In this document: piece by piece, positions 9,202-19,709 of the stretch | Layout: each line of letters begins with the position of its first letter | Numbering within the stretch: position 1 is the first letter of the stretch | From: Pleionea mediterranea | GTDB lineage: Bacteria > Pseudomonadota > Gammaproteobacteria > Enterobacterales > Kangiellaceae | Assembly (NCBI RefSeq): GCF_003148745.1 | Contig: NZ_QGGU01000008.1 | Span: 184,209-248,208, forward strand | Reading direction: 5' to 3' | DNA length: 64,000 bases | The notes under the pieces: generated by a model | The model's database searches: none | What the model was told of the DNA's origin: nothing | What the model saw: the letters and a program-made list of their open reading frames with translations, nothing else | Program-made: the position numbers and the translations under genes

Positions 9202-10128
9202 TTATAACTTTTCTATGGTTTCAGAAAGCTTATCAATATCATTAATCCCATGGCTAGTTAACTCACGAGAAATGCGTTTATTCAATCCTGACAGTACATT
9301 TCCTGAACCACATTCAACCAGATCAGTAACACCGGCCTGCTTTAACTTTTCAATGGTTTCAGTCCAACGAACAGGGTTATGCAATTGACGAATTAATGCC
9401 TGTTTAATGGCATCTGAATTAGTCTCAACGCTCACATCAACATTATTAATGACCGATACCTGAGGCTCATTTAACGATAAGCCATTTAATTTTGCCGCTA
9501 ACTGCTCGGCTGCAGGCTCCATCAATGCGCAATGTGACGGGACACTTACTGGTAAAGGCAGTGCGCGTTTAGCACCTTTGTCCTTACAGGCAGACATAGC
9601 ACGTTCAACGGCACTGGCAGAACCGGCTATCACCACCTGCCCGGGGGAATTATAGTTTACTGGAGATACAACCTCTCCTTCAGCCGATTCTTCACAGGCC
9701 TGCTGGATCAACTCATCATCCAGACCAATGATTGCAGCCATTTTTCCGGTCCCGGCAGGAACCGCCTGCTGCATAAATTGACCTCGTGCCTCGACCAGTC
9801 TTACAGCGTCAGTTAAAGAGAGCACATCGGAACACACCAGCGCAGAATACTCACCTAAACTGTGACCCGCAAAAAATTCAGGCTTATTGCCGTTTTTTTC
9901 GCACCACAATCGCCATAAAGCGACACTCGCCGTTAACAGCGCAGGCTGAGTCTTCTCGGTTTTATTCAGTTCTTCTGCAGGACCGTTTTGACAAAGATCC
10001 CATAAATCATAACCCAGAGCCGAAGAGGCTTCCTGAAAGGTACTTTGAACGGTCGGGTTATCAGCAAAGCTTGCTAACATGCCAACTGATTGAGAGCCCT
10101 GTCCGGGAAAGATAAACGCTAATGACAT
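9202..10128 (-). CDS. fabD: Malonyl-CoA:ACP transacylase
   Basis: 308 aa. The nucleophile motif GHSLGEYSAL and the N-terminal IFPGQGSQ are present. It moves malonyl from CoA to ACP. The full-length catalytic fold ends with the family GSGNVLSGLNKRI. The gene lies 21 bp from fabH. Confidence 0.95.
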   Translation of the reverse strand: MSLAFIFPGQGSQSVGMLASFADNPTVQSTFQEASSALGYDLWDLCQNGPAEELNKTEKTQPALLTASVALWRLWCEKNGNKPEFFAGHSLGEYSALVCSDVLSLTDAVRLVEARGQFMQQAVPAGTGKMAAIIGLDDELIQQACEESAEGEVVSPVNYNSPGQVVIAGSASAVERAMSACKDKGAKRALPLPVSVPSHCALMEPAAEQLAAKLNGLSLNEPQVSVINNVDVSVETNSDAIKQALIRQLHNPVRWTETIEKLKQAGVTDLVECGSGNVLSGLNKRISRELTSHGINDIDKLSETIEKL

Positions 10129-10149
10129 AAATTGAATAACCTCTAACTA

Positions 10150-11109
10150 TTAATACTTAATCAATGCCGATGCCCAGGCAAAGCCGCCACCAAACGTTTC
10201 AAGCAACACAGTCTGTCCCTGTTTAATTCGTCCATCTCTTACCGCTTCATCAAGCGCTAAAGGAATCGATGCACTTGAAGTATTACCGTGCTTATCAACG
10301 GTCACTACCACTTGATCCATTGGCATTTGCAGTTTTTTCGCCGTGGCTTGAATAATTCGTATATTCGCCTGATGCGGCACTAACCAGTCAATATCAGTTT
10401 TTGCCAGTTGATTCGCCGCCAGAGTTTCGTCGACAATACTGCTTAATGTTTTTACTGCTACTTTGAATACTTCATTGCCACTCATAAAGACTTTCGGTTG
10501 AGTGCAACCTTCTTCCTGACCACGAATAGCGTTTGGAGAATACAATAAATCAACGTACTTACCGTCTGCATGGACGTGTGTTGACAGTAATCCGGGCTCT
10601 TCAGAAGCCGATAACACCACTGCACCGGCTCCGTCGCCAAATAACACACAAGTGGTTCGATCACTCCAGTCAACAATTCGTGACAAAACTTCTGTTCCAA
10701 TCACCAAAATATTTTTCTTATGTCCGGTTTTAATGTATTGATCGGCAATACTCATACCGTAAACAAAACCAGCACAAGCGGCTGTAACATCAAACGCAGC
10801 AACACCTTCTAGCCCCAGATGTCGTGTTACAAAGCACGCGGTACTTGGAAATAATCGGTCTGGTGTTGCCGTTGCGCAAATCACCATATCAATATCAGAC
10901 TTATCGAGTCCGGCGGCTTCTATCGCTTTAACGGCAGCTTTTGACGCAATGATTGAGGCCGTATCAGAGTCTGCAGCGATGTGCCGTTGTTTAATTCCCG
11001 TACGCTCGACAATCCATTGATCACTGGTTTCAACCATCTTTTCCAGATCTTTATTGGTACGAATGTTTTCAGGGAGGTAACTGCCGGTTCCAGAGATTCT
11101 GCTATACAT
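10150..11109 (-). CDS. fabH: 3-oxoacyl-ACP synthase III
   Basis: KAS III, which starts fatty acid synthesis from acetyl-CoA and malonyl-ACP. Triad: Cys in [12 protein letters not shown], His in VPHQANIRI, Asn in [13 protein letters not shown] chose the ATG at 11109 ([14 protein letters not shown]), which matches the family start and has an AGGAC site upstream. A longer in-frame start at 11178 would lie inside plsX. 319 aa; 4-bp gap to plsX. Confidence 0.95.
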   Translation of the reverse strand: MYSRISGTGSYLPENIRTNKDLEKMVETSDQWIVERTGIKQRHIAADSDTASIIASKAAVKAIEAAGLDKSDIDMVICATATPDRLFPSTACFVTRHLGLEGVAAFDVTAACAGFVYGMSIADQYIKTGHKKNILVIGTEVLSRIVDWSDRTTCVLFGDGAGAVVLSASEEPGLLSTHVHADGKYVDLLYSPNAIRGQEEGCTQPKVFMSGNEVFKVAVKTLSSIVDETLAANQLAKTDIDWLVPHQANIRIIQATAKKLQMPMDQVVVTVDKHGNTSSASIPLALDEAVRDGRIKQGQTVLLETFGGGFAWASALIKY

Positions 11110-11113
11110 GAGC

Positions 11114-12136
11114 TTATGTCCTGCTATTGACGAACTGTTCAACTTCTTTCGCGATACGTTGTGGTACGTTTTTTTCAACTTCTATAATGGCTTCTTCGAT
11201 GGCGTGCACGGTGGCTTTAACAGAAGCGCCACCATGACTTTTAACCACGATACCCTTTAGACCAACCAATGTGGCACCATTGTACTGATCAGGGTCAATT
11301 TCTTGCTTAAATGATTTAAGAATAGGCTTTATTAATAAACCCACTAACTTGTTTAACCAGTTACGCTCAAACACCGACCGAAGCTTTTCAGCCAATAAGC
11401 GTACAATGCCTTCGCTGGCTTTCAAAACATTGTTACCAGTAAAACCATCGGTGACAACGACATCGCACTTACCCGAGAATATATCGTTGCCCTCTATAAA
11501 CCCAATATAATTGATATGTTGGCATTCAGACAACCGCTGAGCGGCTTGTTTTACTGGCTCATTACCTTTTATTTCTTCTTCACCAATATTTAATAAGCCT
11601 ACTTTAGGCTGTTTCAAGTTATCGGTGGCCGACGATAATACCGAGCCCATTATTCCAAATTGAAATAAGACATCCGCATCACAATCAACATTTGCGCCTA
11701 AATCAAGCATATAAGTATGACCGTTTGACGTAGGAATGGCTGTGATAATCGCTGGCCGATCGATCCCTGATATCATTTTTAGGGTAAATCGTGCCAAAGC
11801 CATTAAAGCACCGGTATTACCCGCACTGACACAGGCCTGAGTATCGCCATCTCGAACCGACAAGAGTGCACGCCTCATAGATGAGTCTTTTTTATTTCGA
11901 AGCGCAGTGGAAGGCTTATCGTCCATCAAGACAACTTCAGAGGTTGCTTTAATCTGAACGCGAGACTTTAAATCATCGGAAAAAGAATTGATCAGAGGAT
12001 TAATTTGCTGTTCATCTCCAAACAACTGCAAATGCAGGTTCGGATGATTTTTGAGCACAATTTCAGAGGCCGCAACAGAAACGGGGGGACCAAAGTCCCC
12101 CCCCATACAATCTATTGCGAGTGTGATCGTTTTCAA
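11114..12136 (-). CDS. plsX: Phosphate acyltransferase PlsX
   Basis: 340 aa. It makes acyl-phosphate from acyl-ACP for phospholipid synthesis. The N-terminal signature [15 protein letters not shown] is clear. The start is a TTG (12136-12134) without a visible Shine-Dalgarno. Codons 12-18 form a GC-rich hairpin (12083-12102) that includes part of a G8 tract. The stem-loop at 12138-12190 ends directly before the start. Both features suggest translational coupling to rpmF or structure-dependent initiation, which is inference. Confidence 0.95.
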   Translation of the reverse strand: MKTITLAIDCMGGDFGPPVSVAASEIVLKNHPNLHLQLFGDEQQINPLINSFSDDLKSRVQIKATSEVVLMDDKPSTALRNKKDSSMRRALLSVRDGDTQACVSAGNTGALMALARFTLKMISGIDRPAIITAIPTSNGHTYMLDLGANVDCDADVLFQFGIMGSVLSSATDNLKQPKVGLLNIGEEEIKGNEPVKQAAQRLSECQHINYIGFIEGNDIFSGKCDVVVTDGFTGNNVLKASEGIVRLLAEKLRSVFERNWLNKLVGLLIKPILKSFKQEIDPDQYNGATLVGLKGIVVKSHGGASVKATVHAIEEAIIEVEKNVPQRIAKEVEQFVNSRT

Positions 12137-12137
12137 T

Positions 12138-12190
12138 GTTTTATAATTGACGCGGCCTCGTTAACACGAGGCAATCATAAGTTATAAAAC
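12138..12190. other. Two-tier stem-loop between rpmF and plsX
   Basis: Outer arms GTTTTATAA (12138-12146) and TTATAAAAC (12182-12190) are perfectly complementary, with an inner GCCTCG/CGAGGC stem (12155-12172). The structure covers the last codons and the stop of rpmF and ends 1 nt before the plsX start. It could act in mRNA processing or in coupled translation. No T-run follows it, so it is not a simple terminator. Confidence 0.55.
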
Positions 12191-12346
12191 TTTACGACCT
12201 TTGTAGTACCCGTCTTGCGTCATGTGATGACGATGGTGCATTTCGCCAGTAGTGCTATCTTCTGACAAAGTTGGACCACTTAACGCATCATGAGAACGAC
12301 GCATATCACGCTTAGAGCGAGTCTTTCGATTCTTTTGTACAGCCAT
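12182..12346 (-). CDS. rpmF: 50S ribosomal protein L32
   Basis: 54 aa, very basic, beginning [20 protein letters not shown]. An AGGAGA ribosome site precedes the ATG. It lies between yceD and plsX, the conserved order in gammaproteobacteria. No Cys-pair zinc motif is present, as is usual for this L32 type. Confidence 0.96.
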   Translation of the reverse strand: MAVQKNRKTRSKRDMRRSHDALSGPTLSEDSTTGEMHHRHHMTQDGYYKGRKVL

Positions 12347-12369
12347 TATGGTATCTCCTAATTGTGCTA

Positions 12370-12888
12370 CTATTCTTCAGAATTCTGTTTCAGTTGTGCC
12401 AATACAGCAAACGGATTGGGCTTTTTCTCTTCTTGCTCCACAATCTCAGGCCCAAACCTAAGTTGTTCAGGGCTATCTGGCGAATACACCGCCAATGGCA
12501 ACGATAAAATTAACTCATCTTCAATCAAGTTGACCAAATCAAGCTCTTCAGTATCGTACAAGAATGCTTCATATTCATCAGGTACCGCAGCAATTGCTTC
12601 TTCTGACATCACAGGGCAGAAAGTTACTTCTCGCTCTATGGTAACAGGCAACACTTTAAAACTTGTCTGGCAGGTCATATTGACCTCACCCGTTAAGCGG
12701 CACTTTAAAAGCTTTCGTCGATCTTCATCAATTAAGCCTGTTACAACAGCCTGAATACTGCCATTATCATTTGCCAGTGATTTCACAAAACGCTCAAGCT
12801 GTGACACAGCAATGGTGCGTTCGGTGCTAGCGGCATTTTCAGCAAGCTTAAATGGATTAATTGACCAGAGAACATCGGCTTTTTTCAT
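12370..12888 (-). CDS. yceD: YceD/DUF177 protein
   Basis: 172 aa, acidic at the C-terminus. The conserved [15 protein letters not shown] segment (about 74-88) marks the DUF177 family, linked in E. coli and plants to 23S rRNA accumulation. It is the first gene of the rpmF-plsX-fab operon; the promoter is expected in 12889-13047, shared divergently with maf. The molecular activity is unknown. Confidence 0.9.
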   Translation of the reverse strand: MKKADVLWSINPFKLAENAASTERTIAVSQLERFVKSLANDNGSIQAVVTGLIDEDRRKLLKCRLTGEVNMTCQTSFKVLPVTIEREVTFCPVMSEEAIAAVPDEYEAFLYDTEELDLVNLIEDELILSLPLAVYSPDSPEQLRFGPEIVEQEEKKPNPFAVLAQLKQNSEE

Positions 12889-13047
12889 AGGCGCGCAATT
12901 TTATAGATAAACTCTTGAAAGGTCAAAGAAATCTTAGTATTTGTCAGGCTTTAACCGAACTGATTTTGTGTCGTCTATAAAGTTAAGTAGCAAACTATTT
13001 TTTAGCTATTAAATTCAATTAGATACGGGAATAAACTAAAGTAACTT

Positions 13048-13668
13048 ATGAGTATAATTCTTGCCTCATCCAGCCCTTACCGAGCCGCTCAATTAAAACA
13101 GTTAGGGATAAACCCGGAGATTATTCCGGCAAATATAGACGAAACCATGCTATCTAACGAATCAGCAGAAGCGACCGCTGCTCGTCTGGCGAAACAAAAA
13201 GCAAAGGCTGTACTGTCGCTTCGAGCGGATGCCAGTCAACCGATATTAAACTCTGACGGCTCAACACCGGACATTATTATAGGATCAGATCAGGTGGCCT
13301 GCCTCAACGATGAGCAGCTCGGCAAGCCATTAACCCACGCTAATGCGGTAATCCAGCTGAGTAAAATGTCAGGTCAACAAGTCTGTTTTTACACCGCTTT
13401 ATGTGTCTATTCTATGAAGCATCAAACGCCTTACCAGTACACCGATATTACCCGTGTGACATTTCGTAACTTGTCACGGCTCGAAATAGAGCAGTATCTT
13501 GATAAGGAGCAGCCTTACCATTGTGCAGGGAGTTTTAAATGCGAAGGATTAGGTATTAGCCTGTTTCAATCTATAGAGACTAAAGATCCTTCCGCGCTTA
13601 TTGGTCTTCCGTTGATATCGGTTAACCTTGCCCTGCTAAATTTTGGAGTAAATGTTCTAGAATTATGA
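13048..13668 (+). CDS. yceF: Maf-family nucleotide pyrophosphatase, YceF type
   Basis: 206 aa. The N-terminal ILASSSPYRAAQLKQLG and the internal GSDQVACLNDEQLGKP motif identify the Maf fold. The divergent position next to yceD-rpmF matches E. coli yceF, whose product hydrolyses m7GTP. A short low-complexity insert (about 62-74) is unusual but should lie in a loop. The following 229 bp (13669-13897) hold no feature I recognise. Confidence 0.88.
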   Translation: MSIILASSSPYRAAQLKQLGINPEIIPANIDETMLSNESAEATAARLAKQKAKAVLSLRADASQPILNSDGSTPDIIIGSDQVACLNDEQLGKPLTHANAVIQLSKMSGQQVCFYTALCVYSMKHQTPYQYTDITRVTFRNLSRLEIEQYLDKEQPYHCAGSFKCEGLGISLFQSIETKDPSALIGLPLISVNLALLNFGVNVLEL

Positions 13669-13897
13669 GTCCAATTAAGACTAAGTTCTCATGAAAACAG
13701 AAAACAACTAAAAACAAGAACAAATTAAAATCGAGAAATAGCCAATAGGTGGAAAAATTCGCTCTTAACGCAATTTGAGCTATCTTTAACTAGAGAGTGT
13801 AAGGTTTAACCCCTAATGCTAGACACAGTACTATAAAAGAATAAACGCACTCTAAATCAGTCAACATACGCATTCCTGTAAGAATAAGGAAGTTTGA

Positions 13898-14872
13898 ATG
13901 CTCCCCAGACGCAGTACAAAAGAAAAAATATTCATTCTTATGGGTCTGACGGGATTTGCACTGATTACCCCATTTATATTCCTACGATTTTTCTCAGGAG
14001 ACTACGCCGTAGCCTTATTGGATGCATTTATATCGGCTGGTATGCTGAGTCTCACCATTAGTGTCTATAAAACCGGTAACACAATTTTTGCCAGTGTTTT
14101 ACTCTCCTGGATAGGCATACTGGGCATGCTGGTCACCGTTTATTTACAAGGTGCCGAGCAGGTTATCTGGTGCTATCCCGCCATGATTCTGGTGTATTAC
14201 CTGCTTCAACCCAAACACGCTATTAGTATCAACGCTGTTGCTACCATTTTGTTGTTTCTCTTACTGCGAGATAAGCTCAGCGACACTATTATGATAGCTA
14301 CGCTGGTGACCATCGTTTTAACCAACTTACTGGCCTATATATTTTCTTTTCAAACGCTTAAACAAAACCAGTTACTCACGGATCTATCTATTAAAGATCC
14401 CCTGACCAACACTCGAAACCGGCGCGCACTGGATGAAGCGCTGCAAAAAGTTATTTCTCAATATCAACGCAATCAGGAGGTAACGTCATTAATCCTGTTA
14501 GATATCGATCACTTTAAAGAGATCAATGATTCTCACGGCCATAAAATCGGCGATCAATTACTGGTCAAAGTGGCAGAGCTTATTTCTCAGCGCATCAGAA
14601 CCACCGATGATTTGTATCGAATTGGTGGAGAAGAGTTTGTCATTATGCCGGTAGGTGCCAGTATCAATGAAGCCAGGGAGTTGAGTGAGCAATTAAGAAC
14701 CATGATTGAATCGTCACCTCAACTGTCAAAATTCAAGTTAACCATCTCACTGGGTGTAGCAGAATATCAGTCAGGTGAGACTGGAGAGCACTGGCTGCAC
14801 CGTGCCGATCAAGCTCTTTACCAAGCAAAACGGACCGGTCGAAACAAAACCTGCGTTGCTGAAAACGATTGA
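13898..14872 (+). CDS. Membrane diguanylate cyclase
   Basis: 324 aa. About five to six hydrophobic helices (about 10-155) form a membrane sensor, followed by a short linker and a GGDEF domain (about 165-320). The active site reads GGEEF, and RTTD five residues before it is an RxxD product-inhibition site. It should make c-di-GMP. LDIDHFKEINDSHGH supplies metal-binding residues. Monocistronic; it ends 9 bp from the convergent leuB. The signal sensed is unknown. Confidence 0.92.
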   Translation: MLPRRSTKEKIFILMGLTGFALITPFIFLRFFSGDYAVALLDAFISAGMLSLTISVYKTGNTIFASVLLSWIGILGMLVTVYLQGAEQVIWCYPAMILVYYLLQPKHAISINAVATILLFLLLRDKLSDTIMIATLVTIVLTNLLAYIFSFQTLKQNQLLTDLSIKDPLTNTRNRRALDEALQKVISQYQRNQEVTSLILLDIDHFKEINDSHGHKIGDQLLVKVAELISQRIRTTDDLYRIGGEEFVIMPVGASINEARELSEQLRTMIESSPQLSKFKLTISLGVAEYQSGETGEHWLHRADQALYQAKRTGRNKTCVAEND

Positions 14873-14881
14873 CTAGCCCTA

Positions 14882-16021
14882 TTAAACCGCAAGTTTATTG
14901 ACGCCTTTTGAAGAAACAGCCTGACGGACCAACTGCCCCATCTCTGATGTGGAAACAAGCTTTTCATCACCGTTAATGGCGCCATTAGCCGCAATGTCCT
15001 TTGTTCTAAAACCCTGACTCAATACTGCTGCCACAGCCTGTTCAATTTGAGCAGCCAGATCCTCTCGATCAAACGAGTAACGCAACATCATTGCTACGGA
15101 TAAAAACGTAGCCAATGGATTCGCCTTATTTTGTCCGGCAATATCGGGCGCAGAGCCGTGTACAGGTTCATACATGCCCTTACCATTGGCATCCAGACTT
15201 GCCGATGGCAACATGCCAATGGACCCGGTCAGCATTGCGGCAATATCCGATAAAATATCACCGAACATATTACCGGTGACCATAACGTCAAATTGTTTCG
15301 GATCACGCACCAACTGCATGGCGGCATTATCCACATACATGTGTGTTAAACGGACATCCGGGTAGTCACGCGCCACATCGGTGACTACCTCACGCCATAA
15401 CTCGGTCACTTCCAGTACATTAGCCTTATCGACCGAGCACAGCATGTTATTGCGCTTTTGTGCAGCTTTAAACGCCACATGAGCTATTCGTCTAATTTCA
15501 TCCTCATGGTAGATATAAGTATTGCGCCCGACCCGTTGCCCTGCTTCACCTTCCACCCCTCGTGGTTGGCCAAAGTATATGCCTCCGGTTAGCTCCCGGA
15601 TAATGAGTAAATCCAGATCCGCAACACGCTCGTTCTTTAAGCTGGATGCTTCAGCCAGTTGAGGAAACAGTTGAGCCGGTCTTAAATTGGCAAACAGCTC
15701 GAGCTGTGAGCGTAAGCCTAGAAGTGCTTTTTCTGGACGTACCGATATATCCAGTGGCTCCCATTTTGGCCCACCAACTGCACCCAGTAATATTGCATCC
15801 GCCTGTTTGGCTTTTTCTAAAGTGTCATCAGGTAATGGCTGACCTACCTTGTCATAGGCAGCACCGCCAACATCAGCTGCGCTAAGCTGCATCGAAACAT
15901 TTTCCTGATCGGATAACTGTATTAACAACAAGCGGGCCTGCTCTATGATTTCAGGACCTATGCCGTCACCGGGCAGCAGTAAAATGTTAAAGGGCTTATC
16001 CTGCGCGTTATTGTTACTCAT
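14882..16021 (-). CDS. leuB: 3-isopropylmalate dehydrogenase
   Basis: 379 aa. N-terminal [11 protein letters not shown] and the NAD/metal motif with [19 protein letters not shown] are present. It oxidises 3-isopropylmalate in leucine synthesis. The start ATGA overlaps the leuD stop, so leuC-leuD-leuB is one operon. About 15 residues longer than the shortest homologues at the ends. Confidence 0.95.
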   Translation of the reverse strand: MSNNNAQDKPFNILLLPGDGIGPEIIEQARLLLIQLSDQENVSMQLSAADVGGAAYDKVGQPLPDDTLEKAKQADAILLGAVGGPKWEPLDISVRPEKALLGLRSQLELFANLRPAQLFPQLAEASSLKNERVADLDLLIIRELTGGIYFGQPRGVEGEAGQRVGRNTYIYHEDEIRRIAHVAFKAAQKRNNMLCSVDKANVLEVTELWREVVTDVARDYPDVRLTHMYVDNAAMQLVRDPKQFDVMVTGNMFGDILSDIAAMLTGSIGMLPSASLDANGKGMYEPVHGSAPDIAGQNKANPLATFLSVAMMLRYSFDREDLAAQIEQAVAAVLSQGFRTKDIAANGAINGDEKLVSTSEMGQLVRQAVSSKGVNKLAV

Positions 16022-16731
16022 GCTCCCGAAACTCCTGTTGGCTGACTGAATACCCAGGGATACTGTTGTTGATGCTGTTGTTCAAAACGCAAAATATCAC
16101 TTTTTAATTTCAGCGTTTCACCAATATCATCCAATCCTTCGAGTAAATTTTGCTTGCGGCCGGCATCAAGGGAAAACGGGAACGATAACAAGTCAGTCGA
16201 TTCATCTTTGGATTCACTGGAGGTATCAGACACCATTTGCAAAAGACACTGCCTCTGTAGATCCACTGTTAAATGGAGCGCACTCGCTTTTAAACGCTCA
16301 ACTTCTGCGCGTTTGAATAATTCATCAACCTGTTCTGAAGAAAGTTGAATCGGCAATAACCCATTCTTAAAACAATTACTGTAAAAGATATCGGCAAAAC
16401 TCGGTGCAATAATCACTTTGATACCAAAGTCTTTTAATGCCCAGGGCGCATGTTCCCTGCTCGAGCCACAGCCAAAGTTATCTCTGGTCAGTAATATTTG
16501 AGCCGAGTTAAAAGGTTTTTGATTTAAGATAAAGTCTGGGTTTACCGGACGATGACGACAATCCTGACCGGGCTCTCCTTTATCGAGATAACGCCACTCA
16601 TCAAATAAATTAACGCCAAATCCGGTTTTTTTGATCGATTTCAAAAACTGTTTGGGAATAATGGCATCCGTATCAATGTTGGCTCGATCGAGCGGTGCCA
16701 TGACCGACGAGAAGGTTTTAAACTTATCCAT
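16018..16731 (-). CDS. leuD: 3-isopropylmalate dehydratase small subunit
   Basis: 237 aa. [19 protein letters not shown] and the [14 protein letters not shown] swivel motif identify LeuD. I chose the ATG at 16731, which overlaps the leuC stop in a TAATG; an upstream Met at 16782 would run inside leuC. The protein is about 20-30 aa longer than E. coli LeuD, with an insert near 145-160. Confidence 0.94.
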   Translation of the reverse strand: MDKFKTFSSVMAPLDRANIDTDAIIPKQFLKSIKKTGFGVNLFDEWRYLDKGEPGQDCRHRPVNPDFILNQKPFNSAQILLTRDNFGCGSSREHAPWALKDFGIKVIIAPSFADIFYSNCFKNGLLPIQLSSEQVDELFKRAEVERLKASALHLTVDLQRQCLLQMVSDTSSESKDESTDLLSFPFSLDAGRKQNLLEGLDDIGETLKLKSDILRFEQQHQQQYPWVFSQPTGVSGA

Positions 16732-18182
16732 TACGCCACCCCGCTTAATGACTGCTTTGGTTGCTTTGATAGTTCTGTCCATTGACGAATATCCACAAAT
16801 TGACCTTTAATAGCCGCCGCCGCAGCCATTTGCGGGCTGACCAGATGAGTACGTCCACCCTGTCCCTGACGACCTTCGAAATTACGGTTTGAGGTAGAGG
16901 CACATCGCTCTTGAGGATTAAGTCTGTCGGCATTCATTGCCAGACACATGGAACAGCCAGGCTCACGCCATTCAAAGCCAGCCTGCTTAAACACCTTGTC
17001 CAATCCTTCCTGTTCCGCTTGTTGCTTTACCAGACCCGAACCGGGAACCACCATCGCAAGCTTTATAGAGTCTGCAACCTGTCGGCCCACAACAACTCCG
17101 GCAGCGGCTCGCAAATCTTCTATTCGCGAGTTGGTACAGGAACCAATAAATACTTTGTCGATGGCAATATCGGACCAAGACTGATGAGCATGCAACCCCA
17201 TATAATCCAGTGCTGACTGCATACCCTGCTGAGTTGTTGAATCATTAACATCGGCAGGATCGGGAACCAGCTGTTCAATGCCAACCACCATATCCGGCGA
17301 TGTTCCCCAGGTAATCTGTGGCGATATTGAAGACGCATCCACCACAACTTCCTTATCGAATACCGCTTCGCTATCGCTTTTTAAACCTTGCCAATAATCC
17401 ACCGCCTGTTGCCACTGCTCACCTTTTGGTGCAAATGCCCGTCCTTCGACGTAATTAATGGTCGTGCTATCCACTGCAATTAACCCGATACGGGCGCCAG
17501 CTTCTATCGCCATATTACAGACTGTCATACGCGCTTCCATTGATAACCGCTCAATCGCCGAACCGGCAAATTCGATGGCATAGCCAGCACCTCCGGAGGA
17601 ACCAATAATACCAATGACCGCCAGAACCATATCTTTAGCAGTAACCCCAAAACCCAGTTCACCGTCAATCACCACCCGCATATTTTTTGCTTTATGCTGA
17701 CGCAAACACTGTGTTGCCAGTACATGCTCAACTTCTGATGTTCCAATACCAAATGCCAGCGCGCCAAAGGCACCGTGTGTCGCAGTATGGGAATCACCGC
17801 ATACAATGGTCATTCCGGGCAATGTTGCGCCCTGCTCAGGCCCCACAACATGCACTATGCCCTGGCGTATATCATCCATGGAAAACTGGGTGATGGAAAA
17901 GTCGTTGCAGTTGCTGTCGAGAGTTTCTACCTGAATGCGAGAAATAGGATCGGCTATGCCCTGCGCCCTGTTTACAGTGGGTACATTATGATCCGGTACC
18001 GCAAGATTTGCTGATTGACGGAACACCTGTCTATTCGCCAGCCGTAACCCCTCAAATGCCTGTGGCGACGTCACTTCATGCAGTAACTGACGATCAATGT
18101 ACAACAGTGAACTGCCATCCTGTAGCTGACACACAAGATGTTGCTGCCAAAGCTTGTCGTAAAGAGTCATTGCCTGAGTCAT
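16731..18182 (-). CDS. leuC: 3-isopropylmalate dehydratase large subunit
   Basis: 483 aa aconitase-family enzyme. Cysteines for the [4Fe-4S] cluster are in [13 protein letters not shown] and [12 protein letters not shown]. It isomerises 2- to 3-isopropylmalate together with LeuD. GGGGA upstream of the ATG supports the start. First gene of the operon, divergent from a LysR regulator. leuA is not in the window. Confidence 0.95.
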   Translation of the reverse strand: MTQAMTLYDKLWQQHLVCQLQDGSSLLYIDRQLLHEVTSPQAFEGLRLANRQVFRQSANLAVPDHNVPTVNRAQGIADPISRIQVETLDSNCNDFSITQFSMDDIRQGIVHVVGPEQGATLPGMTIVCGDSHTATHGAFGALAFGIGTSEVEHVLATQCLRQHKAKNMRVVIDGELGFGVTAKDMVLAVIGIIGSSGGAGYAIEFAGSAIERLSMEARMTVCNMAIEAGARIGLIAVDSTTINYVEGRAFAPKGEQWQQAVDYWQGLKSDSEAVFDKEVVVDASSISPQITWGTSPDMVVGIEQLVPDPADVNDSTTQQGMQSALDYMGLHAHQSWSDIAIDKVFIGSCTNSRIEDLRAAAGVVVGRQVADSIKLAMVVPGSGLVKQQAEQEGLDKVFKQAGFEWREPGCSMCLAMNADRLNPQERCASTSNRNFEGRQGQGGRTHLVSPQMAAAAAIKGQFVDIRQWTELSKQPKQSLSGVA

Positions 18183-18283
18183 GGATTGTTCCCCTGTCTA
18201 TCAAATATGACTCTAGGCTAATGCAGCCCTAAAAATAACTCCAATTCATTATTTTCATATATTCCATTCCTTTTTGTTATCAT

Positions 18284-18302
18284 TGTATTTATTCTAAATA
18301 CA
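18284..18302. promoter_or_regulatory. Palindromic operator candidate between leuC and lysR
   Basis: TGTATTTA-TTC-TAAATACA is a perfect 8-bp inverted repeat with a 3-bp centre. It is 50 bp before the LysR-type gene and about 100 bp before leuC. LysR-type regulators usually bind such dyads to control themselves and the divergent operon. The canonical symmetric T-N11-A is not met exactly, so this is a candidate only. Confidence 0.5.
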
Positions 18303-18351
18303 CTCGTTCTATCTATTCGATATAAAAGATAATCCAAAGGGAGCGGATCCA

Positions 18352-19227
18352 ATGGATCAACAGTCACTTAAAATATTTCTGGCAGTGGCCGATGCCGAGT
18401 CCTTTACACGGGCTGCTGAATCGCTTTACCTGACACAGCCCGCCGTCAGTAAACGCATAGCCGGGTTAGAAAGCCAACTGGATTGCCGTCTATTTGATCG
18501 AATTGGCCATAACATCCAGCTAACGGCAAGCGGAAAAGTGTTAAAGCAACATGCCCAAAACTTGCTGCAAAATATGGAATTTGCCCGTCAACAGCTGCGT
18601 AACCTCTCTGGTGAAGCAGTGGGTCCGCTGCAAATTGCCACCGGCCACCATATTGGATTGCATCGTCTACCGCCTGTTTGGAAAGCCATCAGTCAGCATC
18701 ACCCAAAAATTGAACTGCAAATCCACTTTATGGATTCAGAACTGGCTTACGAACGCGTGATAGAAGGCAATATGGAGTGTGCTGTGGTTACCTTACCCGA
18801 ACAATCAGCCCCTGAGTTACATCAATATCCCTTATGGCAGGACGATATGGCCATCTATTGCTCAAGCAATAGCCCACTGAGTAATGCAAACAACCTTAAA
18901 CTGGAGGATTTAGCAGAACACACGGTTATTTTGCCAGAAAAACACACCTTTACCCGTCAGGCCATCGTCGAACACTTCAAACACCAGAATGTGCATTTTT
19001 CGAATATTAGAACAGGAGATTACCTGGAAACGATTAAGGTGTTGGTGGAATGTGGGCTGGGCTGGAGTGTTTTGCCCACCATACTGGAAAATAAGCAATT
19101 AATCCGACTGCTACCGGAGCAGTTTAGTTTGCCGCGTACATTAGGGCTGATCCATCATAAAAAACGCCCGCTATCAAACGCAGCAAAACTGTTTCTGGGA
19201 TTAATGCAGGAAACATTAATCAAATAA
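18352..19227 (+). CDS. LysR-type regulator divergent from leuCDB
   Basis: 291 aa. N-terminal winged helix (SFTRAAESLYLTQPAVSKRIAGLE, about 17-40) and a LysR substrate-binding domain (about 88-290). GGGAGCGG precedes the ATG. The divergent position next to leuC suggests that it controls leucine genes in response to a pathway metabolite. The effector cannot be read from the sequence. Confidence 0.88.
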   Translation: MDQQSLKIFLAVADAESFTRAAESLYLTQPAVSKRIAGLESQLDCRLFDRIGHNIQLTASGKVLKQHAQNLLQNMEFARQQLRNLSGEAVGPLQIATGHHIGLHRLPPVWKAISQHHPKIELQIHFMDSELAYERVIEGNMECAVVTLPEQSAPELHQYPLWQDDMAIYCSSNSPLSNANNLKLEDLAEHTVILPEKHTFTRQAIVEHFKHQNVHFSNIRTGDYLETIKVLVECGLGWSVLPTILENKQLIRLLPEQFSLPRTLGLIHHKKRPLSNAAKLFLGLMQETLIK

Positions 19228-19238
19228 CAACAACCGCT

Positions 19239-19448
19239 TTAAACATCCATTGCTCTGCCAGTGATGGTCAGCCGAACAATTTTGCGTCGGTCGTCACTTT
19301 GTCGTCGATCAATACCTGAGCGCATATCGGGCACGGTTATGGAACGCCCCTTGAACTGACGCCGATCACCACCTGAGCGACGATCGTTACCGCGTCTTTC
19401 AACCGCAACACTGGTCCACTCAACTTCTTGATCTTTAACATCAGTCAT
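19239..19448 (-). CDS. Small protein with RRxxDRR repeats
   Basis: 69 aa. It carries four copies of an Arg-Asp-Arg-Arg pattern: GNDRR, GGDRR, GIDRR and SDDRR. The protein is highly charged with no signal or membrane segment. Short proteins with such repeats are common and uncharacterised in gammaproteobacteria; I do not know a function. It converges on the LysR gene with an 11-bp gap. The next 261 bp (19449-19709) hold only a possible small frame, see findings. Confidence 0.6.
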   Translation of the reverse strand: MTDVKDQEVEWTSVAVERRGNDRRSGGDRRQFKGRSITVPDMRSGIDRRQSDDRRKIVRLTITGRAMDV

Positions 19449-19709
19449 AAATTGCTCACTTTGATTGATCGAGCTGAATCATACAACTCGCTAATGAAGT
19501 AATGTACAACGAGCATTTTTGATAAACGCACAATGTCTCAAACGTCATATACATTATAGTATGTTAGAGAAAAAAATATGAATAAGTTCTCACAGAATCA
19601 GCCATTAAATTGTAAATATTGCTGAATTAAGCCGTTCAGAATCAAGAAAGTTTGAAAGAATTCAATGCCTTAACCAGTGGTATCAAAATCACCCACTTAA
19701 TTACAGTGA

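Noticed and set aside
16911..17216. Long ORFs opposite leuC (101, 78 and 68 codons)
   Set aside because: They are shadows of the conserved leuC frame, with no family resemblance and no ribosome sites.
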